A DNA stretch of 64,000 nt from Anisakis pegreffii (lineage: Eukaryota; Nematoda; Chromadorea; Rhabditida; Anisakidae): positions 1-64,000 of the forward strand of contig JAPYMA010001023.1 in NCBI GenBank assembly GCA_035041965.1, given 5' to 3'. Made by a program: the position numbers and the translations under genes. The stretch's first letter is position 1. Every line of letters begins with the position of its first letter. A model generated the notes under the pieces. That model had not been told where the DNA came from. It made no database searches and saw nothing but the letters and a program-made list of their open reading frames with translations. Shown here piece after piece: positions 53,041-63,829 of the stretch.

Positions 53041-54691
53041 GTTCAGTTCATCGTGTACAAAATGTGAAATGCTATGCGCCAAATAATCGTAACACAGAGT
53101 CCAACGCTCATCTAGTGTTGCGTTCACGTTCTCAATCGTCACAAAATGCTTGTCATCCAATGAGTGGTGCAGTCGACGGTGGATGCAACACACATTGTTC
53201 CACTGCAGTTTCGCTTCTTCAACTGAAACAATTAATGAGTATGTTTTGTTATGGTAATAGTTGAATGAAGAATTGTTTCGGTCAGGATCCAGTCGAATTA
53301 ATTTGCACAATTCTCATATTCGTTTGTATCAAACCTATTTAGTTGAATGAAGCCGAATCCATTGCAGTAATTCCAAACTTTTAAACATCAAAAAACTAGA
53401 AATTGTGGAAACCGCAACTCGATCACAAATTCGATCAAACGGTTGTCGATCGTCGTCAGTAATGTGTTTTAGTTCCTCAATTCAGCCAGAATGCATTGTT
53501 TCACTACAACCAAAACGTTGTTGGCCATGAAAAAGGAGCAATTGAATTTGTTGGACAATTGTTATTCCATCTGAATGGAGCAAGGGAACACACGATTTTG
53601 ATACGAGTTCGTTTGATGCTTGGACAACCCTCTGCACGACGGTAATGGCGGAAGAACGTGTGCTTGATTATCAGGAACAATTATCATCCAAAACTGGGGA
53701 TTGTTTGCTTTTAGGAAAAGTGAAACTCTTCCGCACAAACCAGAATCGCTATGATTTTAAATTAATTGCTTAAACGAGTTCAATAATGTGGACAGTGGAT
53801 ATCATTAAAAGTAGCCCGTATCTAAAGGAATTGTGCAAAGTCGCTCGACAACATATATACTTTCCTGAAACTATAGAATCATAGGAAGTCGAATTTTGAA
53901 AAGAACTCGCATGTTTCCAAGAAAACCTGATCATGAGGATATGGCAAGATTAAAAATGATGCTCATATGATAGCCATTTAGTGCAATGACTAATAAGCGT
54001 AGGGATCAAATGAGTGCAGTATGAGGGTGTAATGAAATCGCTCAGCCGTATGACATACCAAGCTTAATTGAGATGTACTTAAGGGAAGTATCCAAAATCA
54101 CTCGACAATGCATATACTTTTCTGAAACTAGAGGACCTCTTGAAGTCAATTTTGAAAAGAACTCGCTAGTTGCTGAGCAAACCTGAGGGTGTAGCCGCTA
54201 CTTTGAATACGGTCCTCATTTAAGCCCTATAGTAATGAAACAGCTCAGCCTGATTAAATAGCTTGATTGAACTGTATCTAGAGAAAGTGGGCAAAATTAT
54301 TCGACAACAAGTACAATTTCTGAAACTAGAAAAACTCTTGAAATCGATTTTGGAAAAAACTCACGAAATGCTGAGAGCAAACCTAAAGATTCAGCTAGTT
54401 TGAAAATGGTATTCACGATGACCCAATAGTAATAGAATCGCTCGAGCACAAGAACTGCGCAGTACTTGATGATATGATCTTTACGAGGTATGTATTTTAA
54501 AAAATCTTGGTGATACCTGTTATTCCGAATAATTCGCTGACTTCTTGCCATTGTTGCTGATTCAGCTGTTTCACCTCTGGTGTTGCTTGCTTATTGCTGT
54601 CAACATTCCATAGTGCAGGTCTCGATTGGATAGCAGCGATAAAATTGTCCCATTCATAATGCGGCAACCCTCGATATGCTACGTTCACCAT
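53026..54691 (-). CDS. MADF-domain protein (two exons, 123 residues)
   Basis: Join on the minus strand: 54,691-54,517 and 53,222-53,026. The donor (ACAG/GTATCA) and acceptor (ATTGTTTCAG) match in phase 1. The translation follows the MADF (Myb/SANT-like DNA-binding) pattern: YEWDNFIAAIQSRPALWNVD, then QQQWQEVSELFGIT, VEEAKLQWNNVCCIHRRLHH, and a last helical part ending HDELNFLLK. The tryptophans of the three MADF helices are present (ALW, QQW, LQW). Families with this fold act as sequence-specific transcription factors. Here the domain makes up nearly the whole protein, with no BESS or activation region. An AATCCAG about 32 bases upstream of the ATG could be a trans-splice acceptor. The 1.3-kb intron carries a degenerate tandem repeat. 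Confidence 0.65.
53788..54480. repeat. Three degenerate tandem units inside the MADF intron
   Basis: The string TCGACAA followed by ATACTTTxCTGAAACTA recurs near 53,845, 54,102 and 54,301, within longer matching blocks (AAGAACTCG, GTAATGAAATCGCTCAG). Unit spacing is 257 and 199. In the + orientation each unit has a related short translation around RQxIYF and SExR, broken by stops in units 1 and 2. In unit 3 it stays open for 44 codons. It may be a decayed coding repeat or a non-coding minisatellite. Confidence 0.6.
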
Positions 54692-54788
54692 CGGTGGTGA
54701 GCTGAGCGAGGGCTGGATTTGCCTTCCGATTAGATTTGCAATTCCTTAGGCTTCTTTCAGTAGACGGTTCAGCTAATTGTGAATGAAT

Positions 54789-55031
54789 TCAAGCGAATCC
54801 TGTCGCTTTCCATTTATCGTTGATCCAAATTCTGAGAGGACTAAACGGTTTCAGATTGTAAGAAACGAAAAAAGCAGCATTGCGATGATCGTGATCTGGT
54901 ATTTCAGACAGACTTAACGATCGCCTTAATGGAGGCCTGAGTGCGGAATGAAATTGTTCGAATCGATGTACTGGGCGCAATCCATCAATGCGATATGAGG
55001 CATGCATCGCAACAGGATGCTTGAACGTCAT
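54789..55031 (-). CDS. Candidate single-exon ORF, unknown (80 residues)
   Basis: ATG at 55,031 opens an 80-codon frame ending at 54,789 in DNA richer in G+C than its surroundings. Protein-like stretches include LSEIPDHDHRNAAFFVSYNL and PFSPLRIWINDKWKATGFA. There are no splice partners or recognised domain. It lies just upstream of the MADF gene on the same strand and might be a 5' exon of it, but no phase-matched junction was found. Confidence 0.25.
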   Translation of the reverse strand: MTFKHPVAMHASYRIDGLRPVHRFEQFHSALRPPLRRSLSLSEIPDHDHRNAAFFVSYNLKPFSPLRIWINDKWKATGFA

Positions 55032-56042
55032 GAAGAAAGCTTATTGACAGCTCATATTGTCTGCAGGAATCCATCAACTTCGATGTAGACATGACAACGG
55101 CATATTTTTTGAATCATAAATGGCTTTGAGAATTGTCAAAATTGCATTGCAATACCATGTTCTCAAGTGTTTTCTCGTCTGCCAGGCATGCCACTGATGT
55201 ATTGAATGTGAAAATTGCATGCTCATTCCTTAATTCCATCACCTAAACAAATGCACCTTTCATCGTGCATTATCAAGCGTTCCCATTTGTCATGAGACAC
55301 CAGTTTTCATTTGTGAAAAATGTTTTATTTCATGACGATGACAACAGATGTGAATTATGTGATTTCATTTCCAGTTTAGGCACGTTTTCAAAAATCCATT
55401 TGTTTAACTCTGTTGATCATTTTATGCGATTATATTCTGGATCATACAAATTCCAAAAATGCTCTTGAAATGAAGCAAGAGTGAAGCTGTAAGAGTCGCT
55501 TAGCGGCAGTCATCGAAGCATGCAAACCGTCTTTATTGAGCAAAATTCAGGAAAATCAAAACTAGTTTAAGTGAACGTGCAAAACACAAAGTACAAATAC
55601 GAGCGGAAAAATGTCGCATGGAAAATCAACACAGTAAGATTTCATCACAGACACTGCGTGATGTCTGTTTTCAGTGCACTAAATACTTAGCTAGCATTAA
55701 TGGAACCACGATAAAGTCAGTCGGCGTTGTAATAGTTCTCATAATCTCAAGTAAACGGCTTAGAAAACAAGCGATGAGGAAAAGAAATGGTCGTTTTGAT
55801 CGCATGAAGCATACGAATTGAGTGGAAAATGAGCTTATGCTGCTTCCAGCAGCAATAATTTGAAGACATCTCAATAAACGAGAGCAATTCGATGAATGCT
55901 GACTAAAAGCGCCGAGAACGTTGATTTAATGCAGTCAGATATCGGTTCGGTTTAATTCGATAGGAAACCAAATGAGGTCTTATATTAACAAAAACTCATT
56001 CGTATCTTGCGTATGTATGGATAGTAGCTGTCAGATCATATT
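55032..56042. other. Intergenic
   Basis: No gene is supportable. A + strand frame at 55,618-55,821 encodes a basic peptide with one hydrophobic stretch and overlaps possible splice signals, but it lacks any family feature. Confidence 0.45.
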
Positions 56043-56935
56043 TCATCGTAAGCATGTTGATTCGCATAATGTCTTCGAATAGAAACGATTCTGGTTGCCG
56101 CATCCACTGAAACAGAAAACAACATAAAAAGTATATATCTGGCGAAGATTAGCATATGATCGTAGGCAGTAATTAGCATAATCATCCATATTCATTATGG
56201 TTTGCCTTCACTTCCTGTTTTTCTCGACCATATTGGAAACACATCAAAATTCGTTTCAGAATGTTCGAACAAAATTGTTGGTATGTTCCAAAAAGTCGTA
56301 GCAGTGTTCAAATGGAATTAATGTGTGGTTGAGGGTATGCTTTTTGAACGGTGCTGATCCATACTGATACTTTTTTGATCGTTGAAATCCGGTTTTTGAT
56401 CAGTAAAATCCAGATCAGTCTTTAATTGGTGCTGATAATGCTGATCAATGAAATGCTCACGTACCTGTAACTGAATCGTTCACATCGCTTGCTCAGTGCA
56501 TTATAAAACCACAACACATACGCTTTCGAACAATGCCCAGTTACTGGCGCTAGTTGGCAAAAATCAGGAGCTGGAGGTTTTGTTTGCATTGTCGGAGGTT
56601 CTGTCGATGATCGTTGCTTATTTGCAGCCGATTCAGTCGTTAATTTGCTGCCCACGTTCACTACACATTGTGCTAGAAAGTACTGGAAAATATTGAAATT
56701 GAACATTTTCGGTGGCGATGTTGGAAAAAGGACTTTTTGATGGAATATTCTCACTGTCAGATATAAAGAAAGAAGCTGCCAAAAGTCACAAATAGAACAA
56801 ACCAAAGCCGTCGACGATAGCGCATTCTTTTGGTGGAGTACAAATCAACGACAAACATTCAAAAGGCTCATCAGCTAACGTGGGCAGCAGTTGTAGATAT
56901 AACACGAAAATCGCTATTGGAATCAATTGAAACAT
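56043..56935 (-). CDS. Secreted Kunitz-type protease inhibitor with an N-terminal Cys-rich segment (three exons, 134 residues)
   Basis: Join on the minus strand: 56,935-56,803, 56,672-56,465, 56,106-56,043, with phases 1 and 2 agreeing. A signal peptide (MFQLIPIAIFVLYLQLLPTLA) is followed by a four-cysteine segment, FECLSLICTPPKECAIVDGF-AQCVV, similar to the small Cys-rich modules often found beside nematode Kunitz domains. A Ser/Thr/Pro linker leads to one complete BPTI-type domain: DFCQLAPVTGHCSKAYVLWF, then CERFSYSGCGNQNRF and CESTC, with all six cysteines in canonical spacing. The residue after the second cysteine (P1) is Ser, not Lys or Arg, so trypsin is an unlikely target and an elastase-like or non-inhibitory role is possible. 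TTTTGTTTCAG ends 5 bases before the ATG, a probable trans-splice site. Confidence 0.9.
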
Positions 56936-56940
56936 CACAC

Positions 56941-56951
56941 CTGAAACAAAA
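56941..56951 (-). promoter_or_regulatory. Probable spliced-leader acceptor of the Kunitz gene
   Basis: The minus strand reads TTTTGTTTCAG followed by GTGTG and the ATG. The 5-base leader suggests trans-splicing. The site is also in phase for a distant cis exon at 58,371-58,434. Confidence 0.5.
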
Positions 56952-59467
56952 GACGATCGAAAAAACCCTCTATGGAGACTGCGAGCCATTTCTATGGAAG
57001 ACTGATCGCACCTTCAGATGAGCATTTGAAATCGAAATTCGAAGCAAATGGAAGTTTGGAAGTTTAAAGGAAGTTTTTAAGGAACTTCAAAGGAAGGAAG
57101 TTTAAGGAAGGTTAAAGGAAGTTCAAATGGAAGTTTTTCTATGGAAGTTTAAATGAAATCAGTACTCTTTAATTATTAAAAAATGAACAAACGTTACGTA
57201 GTTGAGACGTGATCGAATGATATTGGACACTGTGAACACGTTGGCAAGGAAGCGTTCATGAAGTCACCGATTGAAAACTTCTTCAGCGATCAATAATCAG
57301 TGTGAACACAAATTTGATTAATGTAAGTGGATCTTGTAAATCCGGTTATGCGCAATCCATTCTTCAGTGAAATGATGACCATGATGTAATCTCTTAACTG
57401 CTGTTCTCTTAACGCTTCTCTATTGGTTTCCACTTTTCATCAGAGCGCTATCGAACCCGTATGAATATGAATCGTTAGACTGACTTCGTTCGATATTTCA
57501 CGGTGTCTCGATCGCAGCTATTAGAGCAGTCTTGGGCGAATGCAAGTTGTTTGTGTGTGCTTCAATTGTCGGCAATGCTTGCAAAAAACACAGTTCTAAG
57601 CACGACCATATCATGAATAATATATTCACAGAACACATTTGTTTTTATAATATGAAACAGCAGAGGATTATCAGATGGGATGTATTCGATTGAATAACAT
57701 TCGAAATGTTTACAAATCAATCGTTCCATTCTCTGTGCATCTATCGCTCACGACTAGTCATTTTCATCCAGTTCCGTGAAATAATTCTACCGATGCTCTC
57801 ATCTTACGTATGACTCAATCCCTATTGTAACTTGATCAAGTGTGTAAATAACGGTGCAGTGTAAGCATCACCTTGAAATCACAATGTTTATTGAACGGAA
57901 ATTCAATTCGATCGTTATTATGTGAAATTTACTTTCTGCTTGCCGAATTTTCAACGACAATTATTCCGCCTCATATTTTTCGCTCCGTTATTTGCCCACT
58001 CAGCAAAAAATTACACTTCAGGCTTCAGGTTTTCAGTTTGATAATTTTTTTCTTTGTAATGGAAGCAGACAGAAAAGTGAGATGAGAGAGCTCTCTCTTT
58101 CGAACTTGGAAAATTTTTGCTCGTTTTGAGCGTTTCCTCAGTACAACGACAACAGTGCCTTTTTTTTACTGAATCGATGAATCGTTCAGTCGGTTGAAAA
58201 ATGGCGCTCAAAAATGTATTTATATATCTGATTTTTCGCATTTAAATCAGTTGAATCAAATTTCGACCGTTCCAGCATCTGTTCGTCTGTTTGGAACAAA
58301 TTTTAATCGCTTCTTTGCCACCCACAGAATAAATTAAAGCCGCTGGTGATTACAAAATACCCAGACTCACCGCTATCTTCAATATTCACATTTTTTCGCA
58401 TTGCAATGAGCTGTCCCCAAATATGTCTTATCATTTGCTTCTAATCGGGAGAGCTAGTGAATTCATTGAACGAGTTAGCACAGTTATCGTTTGATTAGAT
58501 ATGCTCTTATCATTTATTGTAACAAGCGAAAGCAATTCAATCGTTCTATGTGAACTGTCAACGAGCTGTAATGTATCGCATTCGTTATCATTGTACGTTA
58601 CCATCCATCACCCATTTATTTGTCGATCACACCTCTAACCATAGAAATGTCCTTTAGAGTGAGTGTGCTGATCACAGCGAATCTCAAAACTGCTTTAGAG
58701 AAGAATGTCGTGGAACGCACAACGTTTCTTCCTTGTAAGTCAGTTGCATTCTTTCGAATTATCGTTTTATATTTCCTCAGTTTTTTTGGCTGGTTTACTT
58801 AACATTCAGCACACACAAATCACAGGTGCAACACATGCACATACATCTCACTATGAATGTACATTTCACTATGAATCAGGCTTAATATGATGCGGAGTGT
58901 TCCACTTGGCTTATTGGTTTGTTATACTAGCACAAACATATTGATGAATAATTCACAGTAATAAATGTAGCGAACGTTCAACGTGTCAGCAATCCAATTC
59001 ATTCGATGAATGCAATACGAGCCGTCTAGGTAAACTACTATCATGTATATCTAGGTAATTATATCTAGGTAATTATGTACCCAGATTGTTTTGCTTAAGC
59101 ATGTAATGCTTGCGTGCATTGAGTTTTCAGTCATGGCTCGTTAATCGCAGCTTTCGCTAAATACGACCGAATTTCGGCAAAATATTAGGGTTCTACCAGG
59201 CTCATCAGAATTTAACATCGAATAAAATATTTTGAAGTTTTTGCTGGGATTACGTGTAGATATTACATTGCTGAAACTCTCCAGCAATCCACCTGATGGA
59301 CCTTTGTGTGAACGTGAACAGTGAATTACATTAGCTGAGAACCCACCCGTCAGTGCATAGGCTGAGCCTATAACGCTGAGAGTTTATACGACATTTTCAC
59401 CAATAAGTCGTCATTTTTCAACTTCTTATGATGCTATCGAACTCAAGAATTTATCTCATTTCTGCTA
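56952..59467. other. Intergenic with a minisatellite and one orphan first-exon candidate
   Basis: GGAAGTTT and variants repeat about eight times at 57,049-57,155. On the minus strand, 58,434-58,371 encodes MIRHIWGQLIAMRKNVNIED followed by SG and a good GTGAGT donor in phase 1. The only phase-matched acceptor noticed is that of the Kunitz gene. A tandem pair TATATCTAGGTAATTA lies near 59,045-59,075. No other gene is supported. Confidence 0.45.
57049..57155. repeat. GGAAGTTT minisatellite
   Basis: GGAAGTTT, AAGGAAGTTT and diverged relatives are repeated about eight times in 107 bp, just upstream of the Kunitz gene. Confidence 0.8.
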
Positions 59468-61016
59468 ATGATTGCAATTGCGAATTTGCAGTGTGCATTG
59501 ATTCTGGCCACTGGATGCAAGGCAATGCTTCCACCTCCGTATCTGGCTATAATCGAGTATTTCAATCAGCTTTCGCAGCAAAGTAAGCTTCATTGAGCAT
59601 TTCTCCTCCTATATGCAATTTCAAGTGGATATTTATCAAAGTTCCCTTAATTACAACCGATAACTTAATCTGTGAATGCCATCTGCAAGAGAAATGCATT
59701 CCTGTTTTCAGCTGTAAAAATATTTCGAAAAATGAAATCAGTCAAGTGTTGTGTGCATGATCACCTATGAAACAATTGCAGTTTGTTTCATTTGTCAAAA
59801 TTTCGAATTTTAACACCTTTTCTTTGTAGCGTGCAACTTGTTATAATAACACGATAACTTCAGTGTTCTTACCCTAAATGTTAGCTTGGAATGTTTGTAC
59901 GCAAACAGACACAAATACCTTTTTCAGCAGCTGCTTCCGGTGATGCTCCATCTGGCTCGAATCTCGCACCGACATATGGTGAATTCGTTACGGCATTCCA
60001 GAACGAGAAACTCTCTAAGGGTAGCTACACCATTCATGGACCTCAGGTCTTAGCTCTGGCCGAACTAATCGCTGAAACGGTGAAGATCAATGAAAAGCTC
60101 GCGAGATTGAGGTACGTTCACTTAGGTTGATGATAACCAAACTTGATTTCTAAAAATCTTCATCGCAGAGAGCTTTTAAACTGTTTCAATTATGTCACCA
60201 TGGAGCATCATCTCACTGCAATGTTCAGATGTTGACCGTTCCCTTTAGAAATACAATATTCCCAGCCATCATGAATAAACCAACTGAATAAGTCATTCAA
60301 TCGGAACGACTGTAGTCAAAAAAATAATTTAGTTAGAGTTGTTCCTCACCAACGGTCTCACAGGAATTTTCGAGCGATCTTGAAAAGTTCCATATTTCTC
60401 TCATTCATAATTTCAAACTTTATGAGCACTGAAACAATGATAAATTTCAGTGGCTCCTCGGTCAGTGACAACGCTGCTGCAGGTTTGTGATTCGAGCCAC
60501 TCATCAGACCAGTTTTTCTTCACTTATCATTTTTTGTCAGTGTTTTTAGATCATAACGGTGGCGGTTAACTGACATGTCAGAACGTGAAAATTTGGATCT
60601 TATTGTGAGAAATGGAGCTCTAGGAATATTCAGACGATACAGTCAGGAATTTTCAAATGAAACAACAAACTCCACCCAAAACGTATTCAAAATTGATTGT
60701 CTTTCGGTTTTAGCAGATTTTTATGGAAATTCTTCGCAGAGTGAAATGACCATAAGGGTAATGTTACGTCAAAGTTGACGATGCTTAACTTTGCCATCTT
60801 CACTGAGATACAGAGTGAAACGATTCAGATTCCTCGGCAAGTGGTTTCGACCAGTTGAGTTTCGCAGATTTCAATTCGGCCATTCAAGAAGATTTGTCAT
60901 CAATGGAGCAAATGAACGGCATCGAACCTTATGTACCACCGGCTATTAAGCTTCTGGCCGCAAATCTTCATCAAATCAACTCGCGTGTTGATGCCCTCGA
61001 GAATCGCAGTGACTAA
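59468..61016 (+). CDS. Secreted protein with two related internal repeats, unknown family (four exons, 172 residues)
   Basis: Join 59,468-59,582, 59,928-60,111, 60,451-60,482, 60,829-61,016. Phases 1, 2 and 1 agree, and donors are AAA/GTAAGC, GAG/GTACGT and CAG/GTTTGT. The protein starts with a signal peptide (MIAIANLQCALILATGCKA) and a hydrophobic LPPPYLAIIEYFNQL. Two segments of about 47 residues follow, sharing a pattern: TYGEFVTAFQNEKLS...LALAELIAETVKINEKLARL, and SFADFNSAIQEDLSS...AIKLLAANLHQINSRVDAL. Each is aromatic-x-[ED]-F-x-[TS]-A-x-Q followed by a long amphipathic helix. A Ser/Ala/Gly linker, partly from the 32-nt exon 3, separates them. No cysteine pattern, enzyme motif or known family is recognised. 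The 3-base choice of acceptor at exon 2 (CAG/CAG) is open. It lies alone on the + strand. Confidence 0.75.
60575..60778 (+). CDS. Candidate ORF nested in intron 3 of the duplicated-repeat gene
   Basis: A 67-codon + strand frame starts at ATG 60,575 inside the intron between exons 3 and 4. It includes SERENLDLIVRNGALGIFRR and FKIDCLSVLADFYGNSSQSE. Its amino-acid make-up is protein-like, but no acceptor joins it in phase to the host gene, so it would have to be an independent nested gene or a chance frame. Confidence 0.25.
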   Translation: MSERENLDLIVRNGALGIFRRYSQEFSNETTNSTQNVFKIDCLSVLADFYGNSSQSEMTIRVMLRQS

Positions 61017-62343
61017 TAATTTCGTCTGATATTCGTATCTTAGCGAGGAAAACGAATGAAATTATATAATACAGAATCAATTGAAAAAGTCAACGTTGTG
61101 TCCTACTGGCGATTTTTATTTTTAAGTTTCAGTCATTTTCATTTTTCAAAATTGTTCCCGCTGTCAGTTGATTCACCGCATATTCAACAGTTGTACTGAT
61201 GTTAGACGAGAGATTCCCACATTATTGCCAGAAACATTTTACACTCTGTCAGCAACTCACATCGTTCAACTCCTGCGTATTAATTCCTCTGTGGTATTTT
61301 TTGTCATCGATAATGTTCGGCAACTGTTTCATTTCTATTTTTGAGGGTTTCATCGCACGCATCTCCCGCAGAAGGTTGCCGTGTGTCGCCTAGCGATTCA
61401 ATTCCATAGTGATGTTTAATTACTGCCTCCAAAAAATGCACTTTTATTCAATCCTTTGCGATACTTTGGTGGCTGTATAGGCTTCGATGTGATCAAAAAA
61501 TGCTTTGGCGAATAATAAATCATTCAAGATTCTTCACTCAACATGTTGCTGCTGTTGATGGCCGAATAACATTGAGTTTCTCTGCAGAGATTCAGAACAG
61601 CAAACACTATGCGAATAAACTTCCTTAACACAATTCAGTAGTTGTGTGAGGGTTCGTTGAAATGTTCTCGCATTCACTATTTTCCGACACGCTGTAGCCT
61701 CTAAAATTCGTGTTTCAGTTTTATTCCAACACATTCTTTTTCTCTACATTCGTACCGAATGCGACACTATATTTCAAAAGTTAAAGCAAAACGAACAATT
61801 ACAGTCACTATACAACGAACAGTGTAACTGGAACAAACTGAAGCAACAACAGCATTCATAAAGAACTCAGGTCAAATAAACATTATTCAGTATCAAATAA
61901 ATACAGAAGAAGGCTTGAAGCATTCAAATCAAGTTCGTATTTTTCCACACATTGATGGGAGTATATCGGCGAAAAACATCAGTTTCAACCGTTCGTTGCC
62001 TTTTCTTGAGAGACTTTAAGCAACATACAACGAGTAAAATAGAATGAATGCATCAAGCTAAAAAAAACGAATGAACGACTGCATGCTAAAAATCATTATT
62101 ATTGTACAAGACGACGACGGAATTCATTCGTTACAGTTGAAGAATCACGAAACAACGAATGTAAAGAGAACGAAAATGAGATTGCAGCTGTATGAGATTG
62201 CTAGGAATGAATTGGAATGAAGAATGAATTTATTTGTTCTGATCAGGTGGTTCTTGATGAAAAACATGGAGCGAGCGGAATCGCGCTCATGGATTGAATC
62301 AATGTGGTCGCTCGATCTTGACGATGCCTTTTGGTTCAGTTGC
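61017..62343. other. Intergenic between convergent genes
   Basis: This contains the 3' flanks of the + strand secreted gene and the - strand CPG4-like gene. A minus-strand frame at 61,534-61,734 (66 codons, four cysteines) is protein-like but unsupported. AATAAA on the minus strand is at 62,229-62,234. Confidence 0.5.
62229..62234 (-). terminator. Poly(A) signal AATAAA of the CPG4-like gene
   Basis: AATAAA lies about 110 bases after the TAA of the CPG4-like gene on the same strand, a normal distance for a nematode 3' end. Confidence 0.5.
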
Positions 62344-63829
62344 TTAGAAGTTGTTATTGTTAGCGGTCAAAGCGAGATCCATATCCAGCTTATACGATTC
62401 TTTCTCCAACAATCGCTCATGTTTCTCCAAAACGTTCATTTCTTTCAGCAATACCTGTCGTTGCAACTCTTTCAGTTCGTCGTCTTTTTCTGCAATTCAA
62501 AATCTCTCATTAATTTGCTACTGCTGCTTCGTAACTATTTGATATCCAGATGGCTCGACATTGAATCTCAAAATGAGCTCGCGAGACGTGATCTCTTTGC
62601 ACTGGACAATAAGCGAAGATCACTGAATGCAAAAATTTCCAGACAATTCACGAAGATAATTGCGAATTTACGTTAAAAAACAAACCAGGAATTGATGATG
62701 ATTTGCTGATGGCTTGGTTAGGATGTCTGATTTTAGCGACAATACTACGAAGCATAGCGTCATCAGCAACCTTATCGAATAAGACACCACGAGCATACAT
62801 GTAATTGCACTGTGGTGGTGATGATTTTGACATTGTTTCCAACAATTTTTGCTCCTTAAATCAAACAGTTTCGTTAAATTAGAAAAGACAACTGAGTGTA
62901 TAACTGAAGTTTGTTCTCTATGCGATGTCAACGAGGCTACGATTACTTTATGAATTAACATTGATAATTTCAATATCTGAATTATCATTTCATAAGATGA
63001 AGACAAATGTTCACCTCGATATCCTGCACCATCGCATCATTAACAGCGTCAACAAACGCGAACAGAAATTCGCCGACTTCCTCTTGGCCTAAATGGTGGC
63101 AAGCACTTGCGAAATTATTACGACTGCAGCGTGCATAGCATTTCGTCATTCTGAAATTGCCCTCCATTACTACCACCTCAAATATCCACTGCACCAGAAA
63201 CACTTTCTTATATCCTATTTCAAGAGACTTGCAAAACGTAAAAAATCTGAGGTGGCTCTACCCGAAGCTGTGTTCACTTGACTCAATTTTACCTCAAACT
63301 ATGACCTTAATTCGTTCACACTTGCAACATTTCATTTTTTCCACTCACAAGATCGTTTAAATTGGCTATGATAGAGCAAATATCCACTAGATTGCTTACC
63401 CGCAAGCTTTGTTTGTGTTTAGCATGATTTCGTTGAATTTCTCTTTGTTTGGTTTATTCTCGGAATTCAGTTGTTTCGTCGCTGTATCAATTTTCTCGTT
63501 CACTTCATTGATGTCTCCACACTGACGTTCACAGACTGATTTCACAGTTTCACCTTCCTCTTTCATGCATTGAGTGTATTTTTTGGTCTCTGAAATTTTG
63601 TGCTTTCAAGAATTTGGTTACAATACGATGAAATATCATTTGCAGCAAGTGATGAAAGTCGTTTTCGACGTTTGCTAATCAGCGAATCGCAAATATATGC
63701 AGCAGTAACAACAAACAGTACTTACGTTCCAGAATCGCTGGTGTGCACATTATTGTCATGGAACGGAGAGCGAACGGGTTCGACTCTATTTGACAGTTTT
63801 CGATGCATTCTCTTGCTTCTGAGATTATG
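62344..63829 (-). CDS. CPG4-like cysteine-rich protein with C-terminal coiled coil (5' partial)
   Basis: Five exons on the minus strand: 63,829-63,726, 63,589-63,400, 63,150-63,015, 62,854-62,686, 62,489-62,344; earlier exons lie beyond the window. All visible phases agree. The cysteines follow the pattern of the nematode chondroitin proteoglycan 4 (CPG4) and related DUF19-type secreted proteins: REC-IENC, TQC-MKEEG, VKSVCERQCGD, NKACGMTKCYARCSR, ASACHHLG, then the late PPQCNYMY motif. The last exon adds a heptad-like helix (KELQRQVLLKEMNVLEKHER, then LLEKESYKL) and ends NNNNF. That helix is not usual for the family; the junction is in phase but could join a separate gene. Members are extracellular and some carry chondroitin in the eggshell; few Ser-Gly sites are visible here. 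The acceptor before the PPQC exon (ATTTAAG) is weak. Confidence 0.65.
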
